DNA of 64,000 bases from Phascolarctos cinereus (GCF_002099425.1 NW_018344024.1:9021001-9085000); one strand, 5' to 3'; numbered from the stretch's first letter, positions 10,756 through 22,939 are shown. Notes: generated by a model not told the origin, from the letters alone. Numbers and translations are program-made.

Positions 10756-11170
10756 CCACCAAGGAGAGAATCCATATCATTGCTTTTTTGTGGTAACAAA
10801 GAAGTAGAAATCAAGTCAGATGAGGTATGACTAATTAATTGTGGAATGCAATGAGAAATGATTTTGTTGTGAAATAGTAAATACATAGAATTCATCAAAC
10901 ATAGGAAGACATAAGAATGAAAGTAGAGTGAAGGAAGCATAAATAGGAAAACATATCCAATGACTTCAACAATGTAAAAAAAGAACAATGAAAATTACCT
11001 ATTTTTTTAAGATAAACCTTGGCCCTAGAGAAAAGATGAAAAAGTATACCTTACTCCTTTCCTTTAAGAAGTGGGGAAATGGATATAGACTATTGGATAT
11101 AATATCAGGCAAGGTCAGTGTTTTGACTGGTTTTGCTGAATTGCTTTTCCCTCTCAAAATCTTTGTTACA
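10756..11170 (+). mobile_element. L1 C-terminal end and 3' UTR
   Basis: Resumes the L1 with 'cttttttgtggtaacaaag' (FVVAKN region) and 'atccaatgacttcaacaat' (end of ORF2). 3' UTR-like text follows, such as 'ttaagaagtggggaaatgg' and 'ggcaaggtcagtgttttga'. No clear poly-A end is visible. Confidence 0.7.
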
Positions 11171-11724
11171 ATGAAACCCTCAATAAGTAGTTGGAAGGAC
11201 TGAGTTTAAAGCACAACACTTGGAACACCTCTTCTTCAAAGAAGTTTTGAGGATTGTAGGTGGAGGTCACAGATGTTCATGGCAGACAGACATCAATAAT
11301 TTCAGGGCTTTAATTGTGGTTGAGGATGAGAGCACACATGAAAAGGCTTGGAACATTGAAGAGAAAGGTGGTAAATGTTGATAACTAGTCTCTGATTCAT
11401 TAAGAATAGATCTCATTGGGAAGTGTAAACCAAAAATAAATGACAATATTGGGGGATGGCAGTAGGAATGAATACCTTAAGCAATAAGTACCCAAAGAAA
11501 AAGCTTTCTCCCTCTCTTTTGCTTCCCCCCCTTCTCCTTTTCCCTCTCCCTCTCCCTTGCCCCACCCCCATGGTTTCCATTTCTGTGGTTGAAAAGAAAC
11601 AAGATTTTTGGGTTAGGTGATCCAGTTTCACATCTCAGATCTGCTTCTTTTTAATCTGTTTTACTTTAGACAAGACACTGTATCTCTCTGGACTGTGATT
11701 CCGTGTCTGTAAAAACAGATAATT
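11171..11724. other. Single-copy stretch with a pyrimidine-rich tract
   Basis: No gene or repeat family was recognised. A C/T-rich tract at about 11507-11575 is a low-complexity region and gives a spurious RGRGKRRRG reverse frame. Confidence 0.5.
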
Positions 11725-11980
11725 TCTAAGAGGCAGCTAGAAGGTGCAGTAGATAGAACACTAAACCTGGAGTCAGGAGTAATTGAGTTCAAATCCAACT
11801 TCAGACACCTCCTAGTTGTGTTACCTTGGCACAAGTCACTTCATCTCTATCTGACTCCATTTCCTCATTTTTAAAATGGGAATAATAGTACCTACCTCCC
11901 AGGATTTTTGCGAAGATCAAATCTGACAATATTTATGAAGTGTTTTGCAAGACTTAAAGAGTTACAGAAATACTAGTGAT
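11725..11980 (+). mobile_element. CORE-SINE (MIR-like), near full length
   Basis: tRNA-like head 'ggcagctagaaggtgcagt', anticodon-arm region 'gagttcaaatccaacttca', CORE text 'catttcctcatttttaaaa', then the L2-type end 'acctacctcccaggattt' and 'aagtgttttgcaagactta'. It is old but nearly complete at about 255 bases. Confidence 0.9.
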
Positions 11981-13490
11981 TTGAGGTACATGCAAACTCT
12001 AAACAGTATGATCACAAGACTGATCCCTATTCCTAAATTAGCAAATTTGGAAAAACTCCTCAGTCACAAATTGTGAGGGTGCATGCTCTTGGTAGCTTGC
12101 TGATATCTCTCTACAATTCATTTCTAAATTAGGAGGAATAAAATTATTAAAGAAAGCATCAAAAAGACTTGAAAGAGACACTATCAGTAGGTCAATAAAT
12201 ATTATTTTGCCGTATACTTTCTGAAAGGCTTTTCATGCTGTTTTTTTTTTCTTTAATCATACCTGACCTACCCATTTGCAGTTTTGACCACTGGTGGTTT
12301 AGGCATAGCAACACTGCTGATAGCTAGGTTTTCAGTCAAGTGAACTATGCATTAACATGTCACCAAGAAAGAGAAGGGATTTTTTTTTAAATGTCAGCCA
12401 TAGGAAGTATGCTTTCTATGAAAGAGCCTTTAGCACCAGAAAAATGTGCTCTATTCCACAGTGTAAGGTTCATGATGCCACATTTCCAGAATACACATAA
12501 TTTTGGCTTAGTTCCACAAAATGAACCATCGAGCTGCCTCTATTTAATTACCACCCTTGGAAGCATTCTGACAGCCGCCATGCAATGCTTAGTAAGCATT
12601 TTGCTGCAGACAGCTTGAAGATGTATTGTAGCTTGGAAATTACAATACATTCCATGCCTGGTTCTGTCATCTCTGGGAATGCAGCCTGCTTGTCTCTCTA
12701 ATGAGCTGTCTGATGTTCCACCCATCTCACCTGTGGCAAACAGGAGTAAATGCAAGTAACCATAAGTTGGCAGATTAGTGAGATCCAAACAAAAATATTC
12801 CTCTGTTGCATGAGGCCTTAGTTTCTTTAACTAACTAGATAGACATAGTACATAATTTACTCAGACTTGCACTCTGATGCAAAACATTACACATTTTAAA
12901 ATTTTCAGCATAAATTAGAACAAACTCCAAAGTGATAGTTCCTCTCATTTTTTGCACAATGTCTAGAAAGCTGATAGAAAGCTGAAAGAGACAAGTCTAA
13001 AGGGGGAAAATGCACAATCACTCATCAACTATACACCTTCCAACACAGTTTGCTTTCACATGGGAGAGTACTTCATAAAGCTGATGTGAACACTAAGCCT
13101 AGCAACCCCCTTATTAGCTAAGCATGCTCTAGTGGACTTTTTAAAATATGTAATTATATTTGGGGTCATTATTTGATATGAAGCAGATGTAAATCAATAT
13201 AATGGGGTTCTAGTGTATTTTAGTATTCATCACTAAGGAAGAAAGGTAAGTAGCATGGAAAATGGAAGGAAAAAACATTCAATAAGGGACAGATCTGAGC
13301 AAAAATCTCACTTTACTAATTGATCTCTGTGTAACCTCTGGTACTCACCATCTTTTTAGTTCTTTCTAAACTAAAATATCCATTCCTGGCCACCACTCCC
13401 TATAAACTCTAGAAGATAAGCACAGACTTTGGTTTTGTATTTGTATACCCAGGCTTATAAGGCAGAGGATTTGGAAAACACGAAATACTT
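11981..13490. other. Single-copy stretch, candidate conserved non-coding DNA
   Basis: No repeat family was recognised over 1.5 kb. Part of it (about 12380-12790) has balanced composition and a perfect 10-bp inverted repeat, described separately. I saw no exon with plausible coding content and splice sites. Confidence 0.4.
12621..12650. other. Perfect 10-bp inverted repeat (hairpin or paired SOX-like motifs)
   Basis: 'atgtattgta' at 12621-12630 and 'tacaatacat' at 12641-12650 are exact reverse complements with a 10-base spacer. Each arm contains an ATTGT/ACAAT core, which is a SOX-type site. The right arm runs into 'acattcca', a TEAD-type site. The sequence pairing is direct observation. Any binding role is inference. 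Confidence 0.5.
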
Positions 13491-13496
13491 AATGCT

Positions 13497-13586
13497 TTTT
13501 CTTCCTTCCTTCCTTCCTACCTTCCTTCCTTCCTTTCTTCTTTTCTTCCTTCCTTCCTTCCTTTTCTCTCTCTCTCTGTCTCTCTT

Positions 13587-13652
<66 letters not shown>

Positions 13653-13668
13653 ATTCTTGCTCTTGCTC
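13497..13668. repeat. (TTCC)n followed by (CT)n
   Basis: A TTCC/CTTC-rich run (about 13500-13563) merges into a CT run (about 13565-13652) with imperfect edges. Low complexity. Confidence 0.95.
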
Positions 13669-13749
13669 TCTCTCATCAGGTCCAAATTTTCTTGGACTAT
13701 AAAATGTTTGAATTCAACTTGATAATCTCTGTGGTACCTTACATCTCTA

Positions 13750-13885
13750 AATCTGTGATCTTAGTGTCAGGTCACTTCCTTTTTCTTGGTCTCAGTTTCC
13801 ATATTTGTAAAATAAGGGGTCTGGACTTAATGCTTTGTAAATTCCCTTCTAGGGGTAAATTCAAAGAATTCTTATAAGCATTATT
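13750..13885 (+). mobile_element. CORE-SINE 3' fragment
   Basis: Shows 'ctcagtttccatatttgta', 'aaaataaggggtctggact' and 'aaattcccttctaggggta', which is the CORE and 3' end of the SINE type that finishes with 'ggtcccttctagctctaaa'. The tRNA-like head is lost. Confidence 0.75.
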
Positions 13886-14764
13886 ACATTGGGGGAACAC
13901 GTATGAAAAGCAGTGTCAGAAAAAAAATGTTTCAGATGTATTGTTTTGGTTTTCAAAAATCTACAATGCAAATGTCTCAAGCCTGGTGAATTTTTAAACT
14001 GACATCCTCATACACCAATTTATCTTGTATCTCTACAAAGCTATTCTCATTACCAAAAAGCTAAGACAGTCTGAGACAGTTGACCTGGGACAGACAGTCT
14101 CTGACTTTATCTTTTGATATCCACAAATTGAGAAAATGGAAGCTCTTCAAGAAAAAGATCTTGTCACTAAACATAAAGAAACCATGTGTTATAAAGAAAG
14201 ACAATAGGAAACCACTCAGCAAATGGCAACCTGAACAATAAAATCCTCTCTCTTTTGAATTGTTAAAATTACCCAATGAAATTACTTTTTTTTCAAAAAT
14301 TTTTTTCACTCAACCTTTAGAGGAGACAGGTGTTACAATGCCTTTAAAAAAGGGCTTGCAGCCCAAGAAAAAACATGACTGAACCAGCTTTTGAGGTTTC
14401 ATAATAGGTCTCAGTGAATAATTAAAATGGGCACCTGGGAATGCCTTTTGTTTTTATTGTTGTTAGGTCTGATATATAAGCTATCTAACATACATAATCT
14501 GTATTTAGCATTCACTGGGCAGAAGAAGCCTAGGGAATAGCACATTAGAACATGTATTTCAAGGAAGTGGTTAAAGCACTACCTTCAAAAAATCAATCTC
14601 TACTCATTCTCAGACAACCTGTGATTATGAAAGTAAGGCAGCACACTCTGGGGGAAAAAGAAAGCTCATCCAGACAACTCTCGCATCGGAATTTGATTGT
14701 TACTGAAATACCAAAAATGGCCCTGTTGGCCATACCTTCCCATAGGAAAGGGTTGTAATTAGCA
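13886..14764. other. Single-copy stretch
   Basis: No repeat family recognised. The part from about 14340 to 14760 is of even composition and could be conserved non-coding DNA, but nothing in it proves function. Confidence 0.4.
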
Positions 14765-14975
14765 TAATATAGTGGAAAGACACTGAGCTTGGAGTTGGGG
14801 GAGACCTAGGTTTAGAACCTGAGCTTGAGGTTGAGTAGCAGCATAACCATGGAGAAGTAACTTTCCCATTCTGAGCTCTAAATTCCTCATCTGTTAAATG
14901 GGGAGAGTCATACATATATCACCTACTTCACACAGTTCTTATACAGAAAGTATTTTGTTAATCTTAATGCACAAC
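14765..14975 (+). mobile_element. CORE-SINE (MIR)
   Basis: MIR-type text in order: 'ataatatagtggaaagaca', 'gagttgggggagacctagg', 'taactttcccattctgag', 'cctcatctgttaaatgggg' and 'atcacctacttcacacagt'. Old, nearly complete copy. Confidence 0.88.
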
Positions 14976-15089
14976 AGAATAGTGAATTGTTGTTTTCAAA
15001 AACCATTCCATTCAAAGCACACGTATAATCTAATGTTAAGATTAGAAGTTGATGTCTGTGCCATTAAAGCTTAATGATTGAGCTTGACA

Positions 15090-15320
15090 CAGAAGGAGAA
15101 ATATAAGAAAGTCCCACTCCCACCCTTTCTTTGTAGAAATGGGAACCAAGGGTATGGAATAATGTATATGATGTTAGACTCAGTTTATGTGTTGGTTAGC
15201 TTGCAGAACTGTTTTTTTTTAATTCTTCTTTATAATTAATAGGCTCCCTGGGAGTAGGAGAAGAGATATATTGGCAAATAACAGTGATGTAAAAAAAAAA
15301 AATGTCAATACAATTTTTTA
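15090..15320 (+). mobile_element. L1 3' UTR-like fragment
   Basis: 'cccaccctttctttgtaga', 'aatgggaaccaagggtatg' and 'gtgttggttagcttgcaga' resemble the marsupial L1 3' UTR (a series like 'ttctttgcagaggtgggg'). The fragment ends near an A-run at 15290-15302. No ORF2 text precedes it. Confidence 0.6.
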
Positions 15321-15649
15321 AACTGTAATCCATAGCTATGAAGTCTGTCATTTTGATCTTGCTTCTCTATAGGTTACAAGACTTTTGTCAAGTTTATCTT
15401 GAATCTGACAAAGTTGGGGGCATGTTTTATAACACCCATAATACATGGCAATGAAACTAAATAGTGCTGAGTGGCCATCTGTCCACCCTGTACAAAGTGC
15501 TCAACTAAGCACCATAAAGGTTCTATACGGCAGGAGAAATGCCCATCCCCATACTGAGCCAGGATGCAAGTGACATTTTAAAGTGACATGCAGAGACTAT
15601 GAGCATGTCAAGGTCAACTATCCCTACAAAATTAGACAAAGAAAGATGG
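15321..15649. other. Single-copy stretch
   Basis: About 330 bases in which I recognise nothing. Confidence 0.4.
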
Positions 15650-15885
15650 TAAGCATAATTTAGTGGAGGGTATTAGTGCTGGGCTTAGAATCTAGACTTG
15701 AATTCAGGCCTTCTGAATCTTGCCCTTACAAGTTTTATGAGTAGGCAAGAGAAGTAACCTCTTCCATGCCTCAGTTTTCTCATTTTAAAATGGGAATTAT
15801 ATTTATGCTGCCCCTCTCAATGCTATTTTGAGGAAAGTGCTATGAAAGTTGCAGAACATTTCTGAAAATGTAAGATATAATACTG
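15650..15885 (+). mobile_element. CORE-SINE (MIR-like)
   Basis: 'catgcctcagttttctcat', 'tttaaaatgggaattatat' and 'gtgctatgaaagttgcaga' follow a degenerate head 'gcataatttagtggagggt'. Old copy. Confidence 0.82.
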
Positions 15886-16084
15886 CTGCTGCAGCTCTTC
15901 TCCCCAAGTTCTTCCCTAGTCATGTGCTCATCCTGGCATGGAGGGAACTCAGGTTCCTGAAGTCTATGCCATGGAAGTAGAAGCTCTACAAGGCTCTTCT
16001 GTTCTGGAAAGCCTTCAATTATGTACTCAACAATAGGTTAAAGTACCCACATGGCATTGAGCAAATCACTTAACCTCTTGAAGA

Positions 16085-16280
16085 AACTAGACAGTTCAAT
16101 GGATAGCCTGGGAGACTGGAAGATCTGAGTTCAAATACGACTTCAGCTACTTATTATCTATGTAACGCTGGGGAAGTTTCTAAGCCTTATTTTCCTCCAA
16201 ATGAGGGAACATGATAAGATTATAATAACCCCTACCATATAGGTATGTTGGAAAGATCAGTGCTACTTATAAATACCATT
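16085..16280 (+). mobile_element. CORE-SINE (MIR-like)
   Basis: Degenerate head 'agacagttcaatggatagc', then 'agatctgagttcaaatacg', 'tatgtaacgctggggaag' and 'accatataggtatgttgg'. Old copy. Confidence 0.8.
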
Positions 16281-16360
16281 AGGTCTCAGTTTCTCTACCT
16301 GTAACATGAGAGTGTTGGGCTGCATAGCCTCTGAGAGCCTATTCATCTCTAAATCAAAGA
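16281..16360 (+). mobile_element. CORE-SINE 3' fragment
   Basis: 'gtctcagtttctctacctg', 'taacatgagagtgttgggc' and 'gagcctattcatctctaaa' form a second, truncated SINE 3' end directly after the previous copy. Confidence 0.65.
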
Positions 16361-17839
16361 GCTTATGAATCTTTTCAAACAGTAGCCTGGTACAGACAGG
16401 CTCTTCACCAGTAGGTTGGCCGTTAGTGATGAATGCTTTAGGATGGCAACACATGAAACAAAGAAATATACAAAATAGTTCTCAGCCCTATGCTGCCCCT
16501 TCAGCTCCTATGGTGATGGTGGCAATATAGTGGAAAATGCTACCAAGGATGGTAAGAATCACCATTTTTAGACTGTCTATAAAATTTAACATAGCTATTT
16601 GCATTTTAAATAAATCCCAGTGTAATGACCAATGAATGGTCATATTAATATAGAAACTAAATTTTGCCAATCTTGACCTTCTCACTAGAAATTAAATATG
16701 GAACATTTATTTAGTGAGAGTAAAAGATAAAGAGGTGGTTAGCCCAAGTGTTCCACTGGTATCCTCATATCAGGATAAAAATTATGAGGACTCTATTCTC
16801 AGAGCATCAGGTGGACCAGTATAGTAAACTTATGAGAAGAGGTATTCACAATAGCCACCTAAGATGGACAAAAATGATTCAAACAAACTATTAATTTGTT
16901 ATCAGCTTCAAAGTAGGAAATGTACAAGTTGATAAGATTGCAAATCCATTTGAAAATCTGAGCATTAACAGTACTAATGATAAAACATTGAATGCTTTAC
17001 TACTTTATCTCTAAGCAAGGTTTAAACAAACAAAAACCCACAAGTGCTTTCAAAATATGCATTCTAATTTGATTTATCACAAGGCCTAAGACATACACAG
17101 TAAACCAGCTAAGGTCTGAGTGATTATCATTGAGCCTGTAACAGAAAAATCTGTATAGATGATAGTCATAAAGCAATTTGGAAATGGGGACAACAAATAG
17201 CATGGGCGATCCAATAGCAATTAACATGGAAGAGATGTTCAATTTCTGCCTGAGATCCTTGATTTTACAATTTTCCAGACATTAGAAAAGGCAGAATTGA
17301 TTGTTGAACTATTTTTAAATTTTTTTTTTATTTGTCTTTGTGTATGTGTATGCATGTGTGTGTGTGGCTTTGTTTTATTTTAAGGGGGTAATAAGATAAA
17401 GGGGCAAGCAATTTTTAAAAACTGCCATAAATAATAAAATACACCTTCTATAGACTTTTTAATAATCTTCTACATATACTTTGTATCTCCCAGGAAGGCT
17501 AAAAACCACCACCTCTGGGTGCCCCTTCCCCTCATTCCCTCCTTATTAACTCTGTTCTTCTCCCCAATGCCCAGAACTCCAACCACAAAAACCTATCTGG
17601 GCTGCTTGGCTACTCATATGGCTTAGATGTCATAGAAGTCACTAGCTTTATTCCTTTTGATTAGATAGAGGACCATCAGCCTTTACTAACTGCCCTGCTA
17701 CTCCTTCCAGGCCCAAGCATTGAAATCTAATCCACTGATAAAATCTAAGAATTTCTAGGCCTTCACTTAACCACTTAACCATTGAACCTTTAGGTCTTCT
17801 GAATCTTTGCATCCATGCTGCAGCTAAACTTTCTTTTAT
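16361..17839. other. Single-copy stretch
   Basis: No repeat or gene recognised over about 1.5 kb. A short TG-rich patch lies near 17338-17367. The last 300 bases may belong to the L2 that follows but are too decayed to call. Confidence 0.4.
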
Positions 17840-17970
17840 ATATGTTCTTCTCCAATTAGAATGAAAGCTTATGAGATCAGAAACTCTCACTGTTTCTATT
17901 TGTATTTCCAGGATTTAGCACACTGCTTGGCATACAACAAGTACTTGATAAGTGTGTTCTTAATTTATTT
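17840..17970 (+). mobile_element. L2 3' end
   Basis: 'agaatgaaagcttatgaga' corresponds to the L2 text 'tagaatgtaagctccttgag'. 'tagcacactgcttggcata' and 'agtacttgataagtgtgtt' complete the L2 3' signature. Confidence 0.85.
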
Positions 17971-18430
17971 ATTCCTAAAATAAAAATTTGTTTTAGTTTT
18001 ATAGGATTCATAGTAGCCTCGGTCAGCATGTGTTTTCTAAATAAATAAAATAAAAACAATTATATTAATAATGGGGTCCACAAAATTTTTGATGTTAAAA
18101 AAGATTCCTCATACTGGAAACCAGTGTATTAACCCAAGTTACCTCCCCGGTATTTACTGTTTCAACTCCTATGGTCTTTTCTGCTAATTTAATAATAGGC
18201 ATTTTCAGTAAAAACTTCAAGGAAATTATTTATATCAGATTTTTAAAGTCTTAAATATAGCTCGGGCCACAATTTCGAAATGTCTGCATCAAAAACATTG
18301 ATACATATTCTAAAATACTATCTTTAAAAGTCACAATATTTTGAAAGAAAGAAAAAGAATCTGGCTTGCTATGGTATTTTAAAGAAGAAATTTGCAATAA
18401 AGTATCTTGAGTTTTAATATAAAATAATAG
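17971..18430. other. Single-copy stretch
   Basis: About 460 bases without a recognisable repeat or gene. Confidence 0.4.
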
Positions 18431-18690
18431 TTTAGGCTCAGAATGGTATATTGAAAGAAGCACTAGACCTACAGGAAAAACCCTGAGTGTGAGTCTTTGC
18501 TCCATAACTTAATAGTTAAATGATGTCATAACCTTTCTGGAACTCAGTTTCCTTATCTGTAAAATGAGATTAATATTATCAACCCTGCTTACCTCATAGG
18601 TTTGTTATGATAATGAAATGGAAACTATATATGTAAAAGTATGATGAAAATCTTATGATGGTAAATATAAGTATAACATACTGTTACTCT
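18431..18690 (+). mobile_element. CORE-SINE (MIR)
   Basis: 'aactcagtttccttatctg', 'taaaatgagattaatatta' and 'tgcttacctcataggtttg' lie in MIR order after a degenerate head near 18435. Near full length, old. Confidence 0.88.
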
Positions 18691-19790
18691 GATATTTTGA
18701 TACTTTAATATATCTGCAATTTATCAATGTGCCTGTTCTCTCCAATGATGTAGGTAATTTCTCATTCATTCTTATCCATCCTCTTTTCTATGCTTTATTT
18801 AAATTCTCTAGAAACAATCCTGTCAATGTTCCCAGGGCCTTCCTTTAAATCTCTTGCCATTATTTGGACACCATTGAAGCAGGAGAGTGTTAGGATATCA
18901 CAATTATTTAAATATGATTTACTCTTCAAGTTTTCCTTAACAGGACACAGCAGCTAGGCTAATATCTGCCTTTTGAATGGTGAGTATTTACCTTGGCTAG
19001 AATCCAAAAGAACTAAATTGATCAACAGTCAAATGTATAAAAGAAATATCTCATAGGCAGTTCACCTGTGTGACCAATGACCCTGAAGTCAATGGATATC
19101 AGGGTGATTTGATTGGTACTTGGAACTTTTCATTCCAAATTGAAAATGTTTGCCCAAACATCATCCACTCTATCATCTAAACCAAATAAAAGTCTTCATT
19201 AAAGTTATTCAAAAAATCCTCTTCCTTGTGTGTTTCTTTGCATAACTGTATGCAAAGTATTGATTTAAAACCAACATATGAGTTGCCTCCAACAACATGT
19301 TATATAAAATACAATGAATAGTAAATAGTAGGAGAAGCACAAACTTTCCAAACTTATTTTTGATGTTTGCTTAAACCAGACCCTTCTTCTAGAAAAGTCT
19401 GATTTTTCAAGCTTTGTTTTACCTCTTTCTATGTTCAATAGCTAATTACTACAGCTTATTTGTTAAGAAAAGCTGTTACTAATGAAACTAGCTATACAGG
19501 AGAACTTCACTTTCCAGTGCATATTGGTCCTCTTATCAGCATTCAGTTTAGTTAATAATGCTAATGTTTGAAGGTGGTGCTGTTGACATTGTCTTTTTTC
19601 AATTTCTTTCAAGCCACACCCAAAAAAAATAGCTCCCTTTCTACCTTAGGAGAAAATAAAAGATACATGCAGGATGACTTTCCTTCCTCAGACCTTCAGT
19701 CTTATTGAAACAAAAAGTGCTTGGGATTTAGAAAGCATCTTCCCACTCACTGTTAGCAAAAGTTCTTTCTCTTCCCCCATCCCCATATGT
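18691..19790. other. Single-copy stretch
   Basis: No repeat or gene recognised over 1.1 kb. Confidence 0.4.
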
Positions 19791-19832
19791 ATAGATAGAT
19801 AGACAGACAGATAGATAGACAGATAGATAAAA
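19791..19832. repeat. (GATA)n microsatellite
   Basis: Imperfect GATA/GACA repeat of about 40 bases. Confidence 0.9.
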
Positions 19833-20735
19833 GTATAGATAAATATGGCATATTGTCCTTGAAGAAGAAAACACCTGGAACAAAGATGGAGAATTGTAGA
19901 TTACACTCACAGCTTATTATTCCATGATGGACAAAATATATACAATCTGGCAAGGCTTTTTTGAAAAAGCATATTTTCCTTTTATATAAAGATAAAAAAG
20001 AAAAGCTTTGAGGTCGGGGCAATGGGAGAAAAGAGTTAATGTCTGCTTGTGCTTTGAAGTTACAAGTAGTTCTTCATTACTGAAGTGTTCTGGTAGAGTA
20101 TTCAAGGTGCTGGTAAACTGAGCCAGCATATTTTATAGCTAGCTTCCACATGAGTAGCACGTGGTTTATTCTCACATAGCCCAGCAAGACAAACATAAGT
20201 GCATTATGAGCAAATACCAACCTTTATTATTTTAGTATGTTAACATTACTTTAAAATATGGCATAGCTAAAAGGTAATGTATGATTTATGAATCCCTTAG
20301 GAAGTTCTCTGTTTAGAAATGTATCTGAAACACCGATAGATAGCAAACCAGGATTAAGTGTTCTCTCGAAGTAAAATACAACACATAAAATTCATTTCAT
20401 ACCTGTGTGAAATGTCTGAAAACAAAGAATTCCAGTATATTTGAATGTTGTACATAACACTAGTGATTAATAGCATATGGTAATATTGCTAGTTTTGAAT
20501 CTGAAGGAGTTCCTCTAGGAACCTCTCAAAAGCAACAGGGTTTAATTTGCTTGTGTTTCAGAAGCTTCTTAGAATGACAAAAAAAGGGATCTGATTCACT
20601 CCACTGAAATAATTTTTAAAAGCTTACTGAACTTAATTTTTTTCAATAGTTTCACCACATACAGAAGAGTATTTAGGGATGGGTTGGGGAAATGTTAAGC
20701 AATGTTGTTCTTGTTTTGTTTTGTTTTTAATCTCC
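19833..20735. other. Single-copy stretch
   Basis: No repeat or gene recognised over about 900 bases. Reverse frames of 70-89 codons here show no domain and overlap the GATA repeat. Confidence 0.4.
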
Positions 20736-20744
20736 TCATCATAG

Positions 20745-20815
20745 ATTAAAAACTGGAAGGGATCCTAGAAGTCATCTTGTCTATAGACATCTTCAAGTTC
20801 AACAATTCTTCCGCT
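20745..20815 (-). mobile_element. CORE-SINE fragment
   Basis: 'aaactggaagggatcctag' with 'aagtcatcttgtctatag' matches the SINE 3' end type 'gctggaagggaccttagag'. Short remnant next to an L2. Confidence 0.5.
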
Positions 20816-20829
20816 AAATATTTAAGACA

Positions 20830-21420
20830 GATGCAGGAGCTCCTCCTTCACTCTTATTCCATACCTCAACACCCCTTTTCACCATCTCCCATTCCATCCT
20901 CCTATGTTTCAGTATCAGAACGAGGTAATGGCTCCATTTGCCTCCTGTCTCCTCTAGGAGCTTGCCCCTCAGTCATTCCTCTTTTATCCATCCTTAATCT
21001 CTCCTTATCCAATGGCCCATTTCTTGCTGCCTAAAAATAAGCCCATGTATCCTTATCCTTGAAAAACCTTCACTTGACCTTGGTGTTCCTTCAAGCTATC
21101 ACACTATATTTCCTCACCCTTTCAGACAGACTTCTATAAATACCTGTCAACACCTATTGCTTCCATTTAACTACATCCTGCTTACTTCTCAATCCTGATT
21201 TTGACCCTACTATTCAACTGAAACTGCTTTATGCAAGGATTATCTCTTAATCTCAAAATTCTATGTCCCATTTTTGGTTCTTAAACTCTATACACTCTTT
21301 GTAGCATTTGACACTGCTGGTTACCGCCTCCTACTTATCTGACCATTCTATAGTTTCATTTGCTGGATCACATCTCATCCACCATTTGTGGCCATAACTT
21401 AGGACTCTTTCCTCGTCCTG
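20830..21420 (+). mobile_element. L2 LINE, RT-domain part of ORF2
   Basis: Matches the marsupial L2 ORF2 before and into the RT domain. 'tcttgctgcctaaaaataa' corresponds to 'cctgctgcctacaaacatg'. 'tcaactgaaactgctttat' and 'gcatttgacactgctggtt' (AFDTVDH region) follow, then 'catctcatccaccatttg'. The frame is destroyed and both ends are lost. Confidence 0.82.
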
Positions 21421-21424
21421 AATT

Positions 21425-21690
21425 ACTAATATTTGTAGTAATTATTACTGATGAATAAGTAGTTACTATTAATGACAATTCACACTTATGTAAAATTGAT
21501 AATTTTACAAAATGTTTTTTCACACCTCTGAGATGCTAGTAGTACAAAGATTTTGATCTCTGTTTTACAAAATAAGATTAGAACAATTGAAAGTGTTTTG
21601 TCAGTAATTAATAAATTTTAGAGTATTTGAACCCAGGTTTCCTAATGCCAAGCCTAACTTTCTACCGCAGTACAATGCGCCTAAATTGTT
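21425..21690 (-). mobile_element. CORE-SINE, reverse orientation
   Basis: Complement of the CORE-SINE: 'acaaaatgttttttcacac', 'tctctgttttacaaaataa', 'agtatttgaacccaggttt' and 'gccaagcctaactttctac'. The tRNA head lies at the right end. Confidence 0.82.
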
Positions 21691-21694
21691 AAAT

Positions 21695-21905
21695 TTATGT
21701 AGTGTTTTATAGCTTACCAAACATTTAATAAACACTACTTTGTTTGGTCGTCACGGTAACCTTACAGGAAAAATACAAGACTATTACTTCTGCTGTCTTA
21801 CTGAAGAGGAAATAAACTAAAGGTCATATAGTTAATGTAACAGCTAGAACTTTACTCAGGTCATCTAACTACTAGTTGAATATTCTTTCCCCCATACTAT
21901 CCTGT
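21695..21905 (-). mobile_element. CORE-SINE, reverse orientation, second copy
   Basis: 'gcttaccaaacatttaata', 'tcgtcacggtaaccttaca' and 'aaaggtcatatagttaatg' repeat the same family order immediately after the previous copy. The two differ enough to be separate insertions. Confidence 0.72.
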
Positions 21906-22139
21906 CCTTTTTTCTCTCTTACCATTTTCTTGGTTGTTTTATTATCTTTTTTTTAGACCACAGTTATCTCACCTTAAGTTCTTTCATATTTAACCCTTCC
22001 TTGTAATAATAATCATTTAAGCAAAGCATATTAACACAGCCACCAGTTCTAACAATGTAGATTGCATTCCACTCTACTGAAAAGACTAAAGTAGTTTTCC
22101 TTGGTAGTTCACAAAGTCCAAAGTTCTTCATCACAATTC

Positions 22140-22925
22140 ATCATTGTTTGATTTAATTTTAGTGCTGTAATTGTTTACATTACATCATATCAGTTTTTTC
22201 TGTATATTGTTTCCTTGGTTTTGTTTTTGTTTTTTTACTTACTCTCAATTCATACAAGTATTCCCATGCTTCTCTGAAATGCTCATATCTGCCTTTTCTT
22301 ATGGCTAAATAACATTCCATCAAATTCAAATACTGTGTTATATTGATTTAACAATTCCCCTAATTGATAGAAATCCTATTTTTCCAGGGTTTTTTTTTGC
22401 TTTGTTTTGTTTTTCTATCAAAAAGAATGCAGCTATGAATAGTTTATTATCTAGAGGATGTTTATTTCTATTGTTGACCTCCTTGTAGCATATTATAGTA
22501 ATGAGAATGCTAAAGGAAAAGCTATGATTTGATACATTTTCTTGCAAAATACAAATTGATTTCCAGAATATTTAGACCAATTCATATCACTCTATCACAT
22601 ACTGTATGATTGTGATAGATGTTGTATCTATACTATATATTAGTGTGCCTGTATTCCTCTAATATTAACTATTTCCTCTTTTATCATTTTTGTTGTTTTA
22701 GAGGTTATGAAATGAGGTTATTTAATATTTTTCCTCTATTAGTGATTTTGAACAATATTTCATATGGTGGCTGATTACTTGCTTCTATTCTTAAGAAAAT
22801 TGTTTATTCATAACATTTTGCCACAAATCTATTGGGAAATGGCTCTTGTTCTACTACATTTGTGATAATTCCCCACTTGGCTTGGCTACCAGACTTTTAT
22901 CAGATAGTTAATGCATAGATTCTTC
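22140..22925 (-). mobile_element. L1 C-terminal region, reverse strand, very old
   Basis: Complement of the L1 ORF2 C-terminus. 'ggctaaataacattccatc' is the complement of the MEYY region, 'caattcccctaattgatag' that of the 'ccatcaattggggaatgg' region, and 'agaatgcagctatgaatag' that of the FIAALF region. 'atctattgggaaatggctc' corresponds to the upstream HSPINKWSK region. More decayed than the other L1 copies here. Confidence 0.72.
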
Positions 22926-22939
22926 CCTACTCAACAGTT

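Noticed and set aside
11507-11575. Pyrimidine-rich tract as a splice-acceptor or promoter signal
   Set aside because: No exon-like sequence follows, and the tract is simple low-complexity DNA.
13455-13722. Frames rich in SLSL or RERE
   Set aside because: Produced by the TTCC/CT repeat on each strand.
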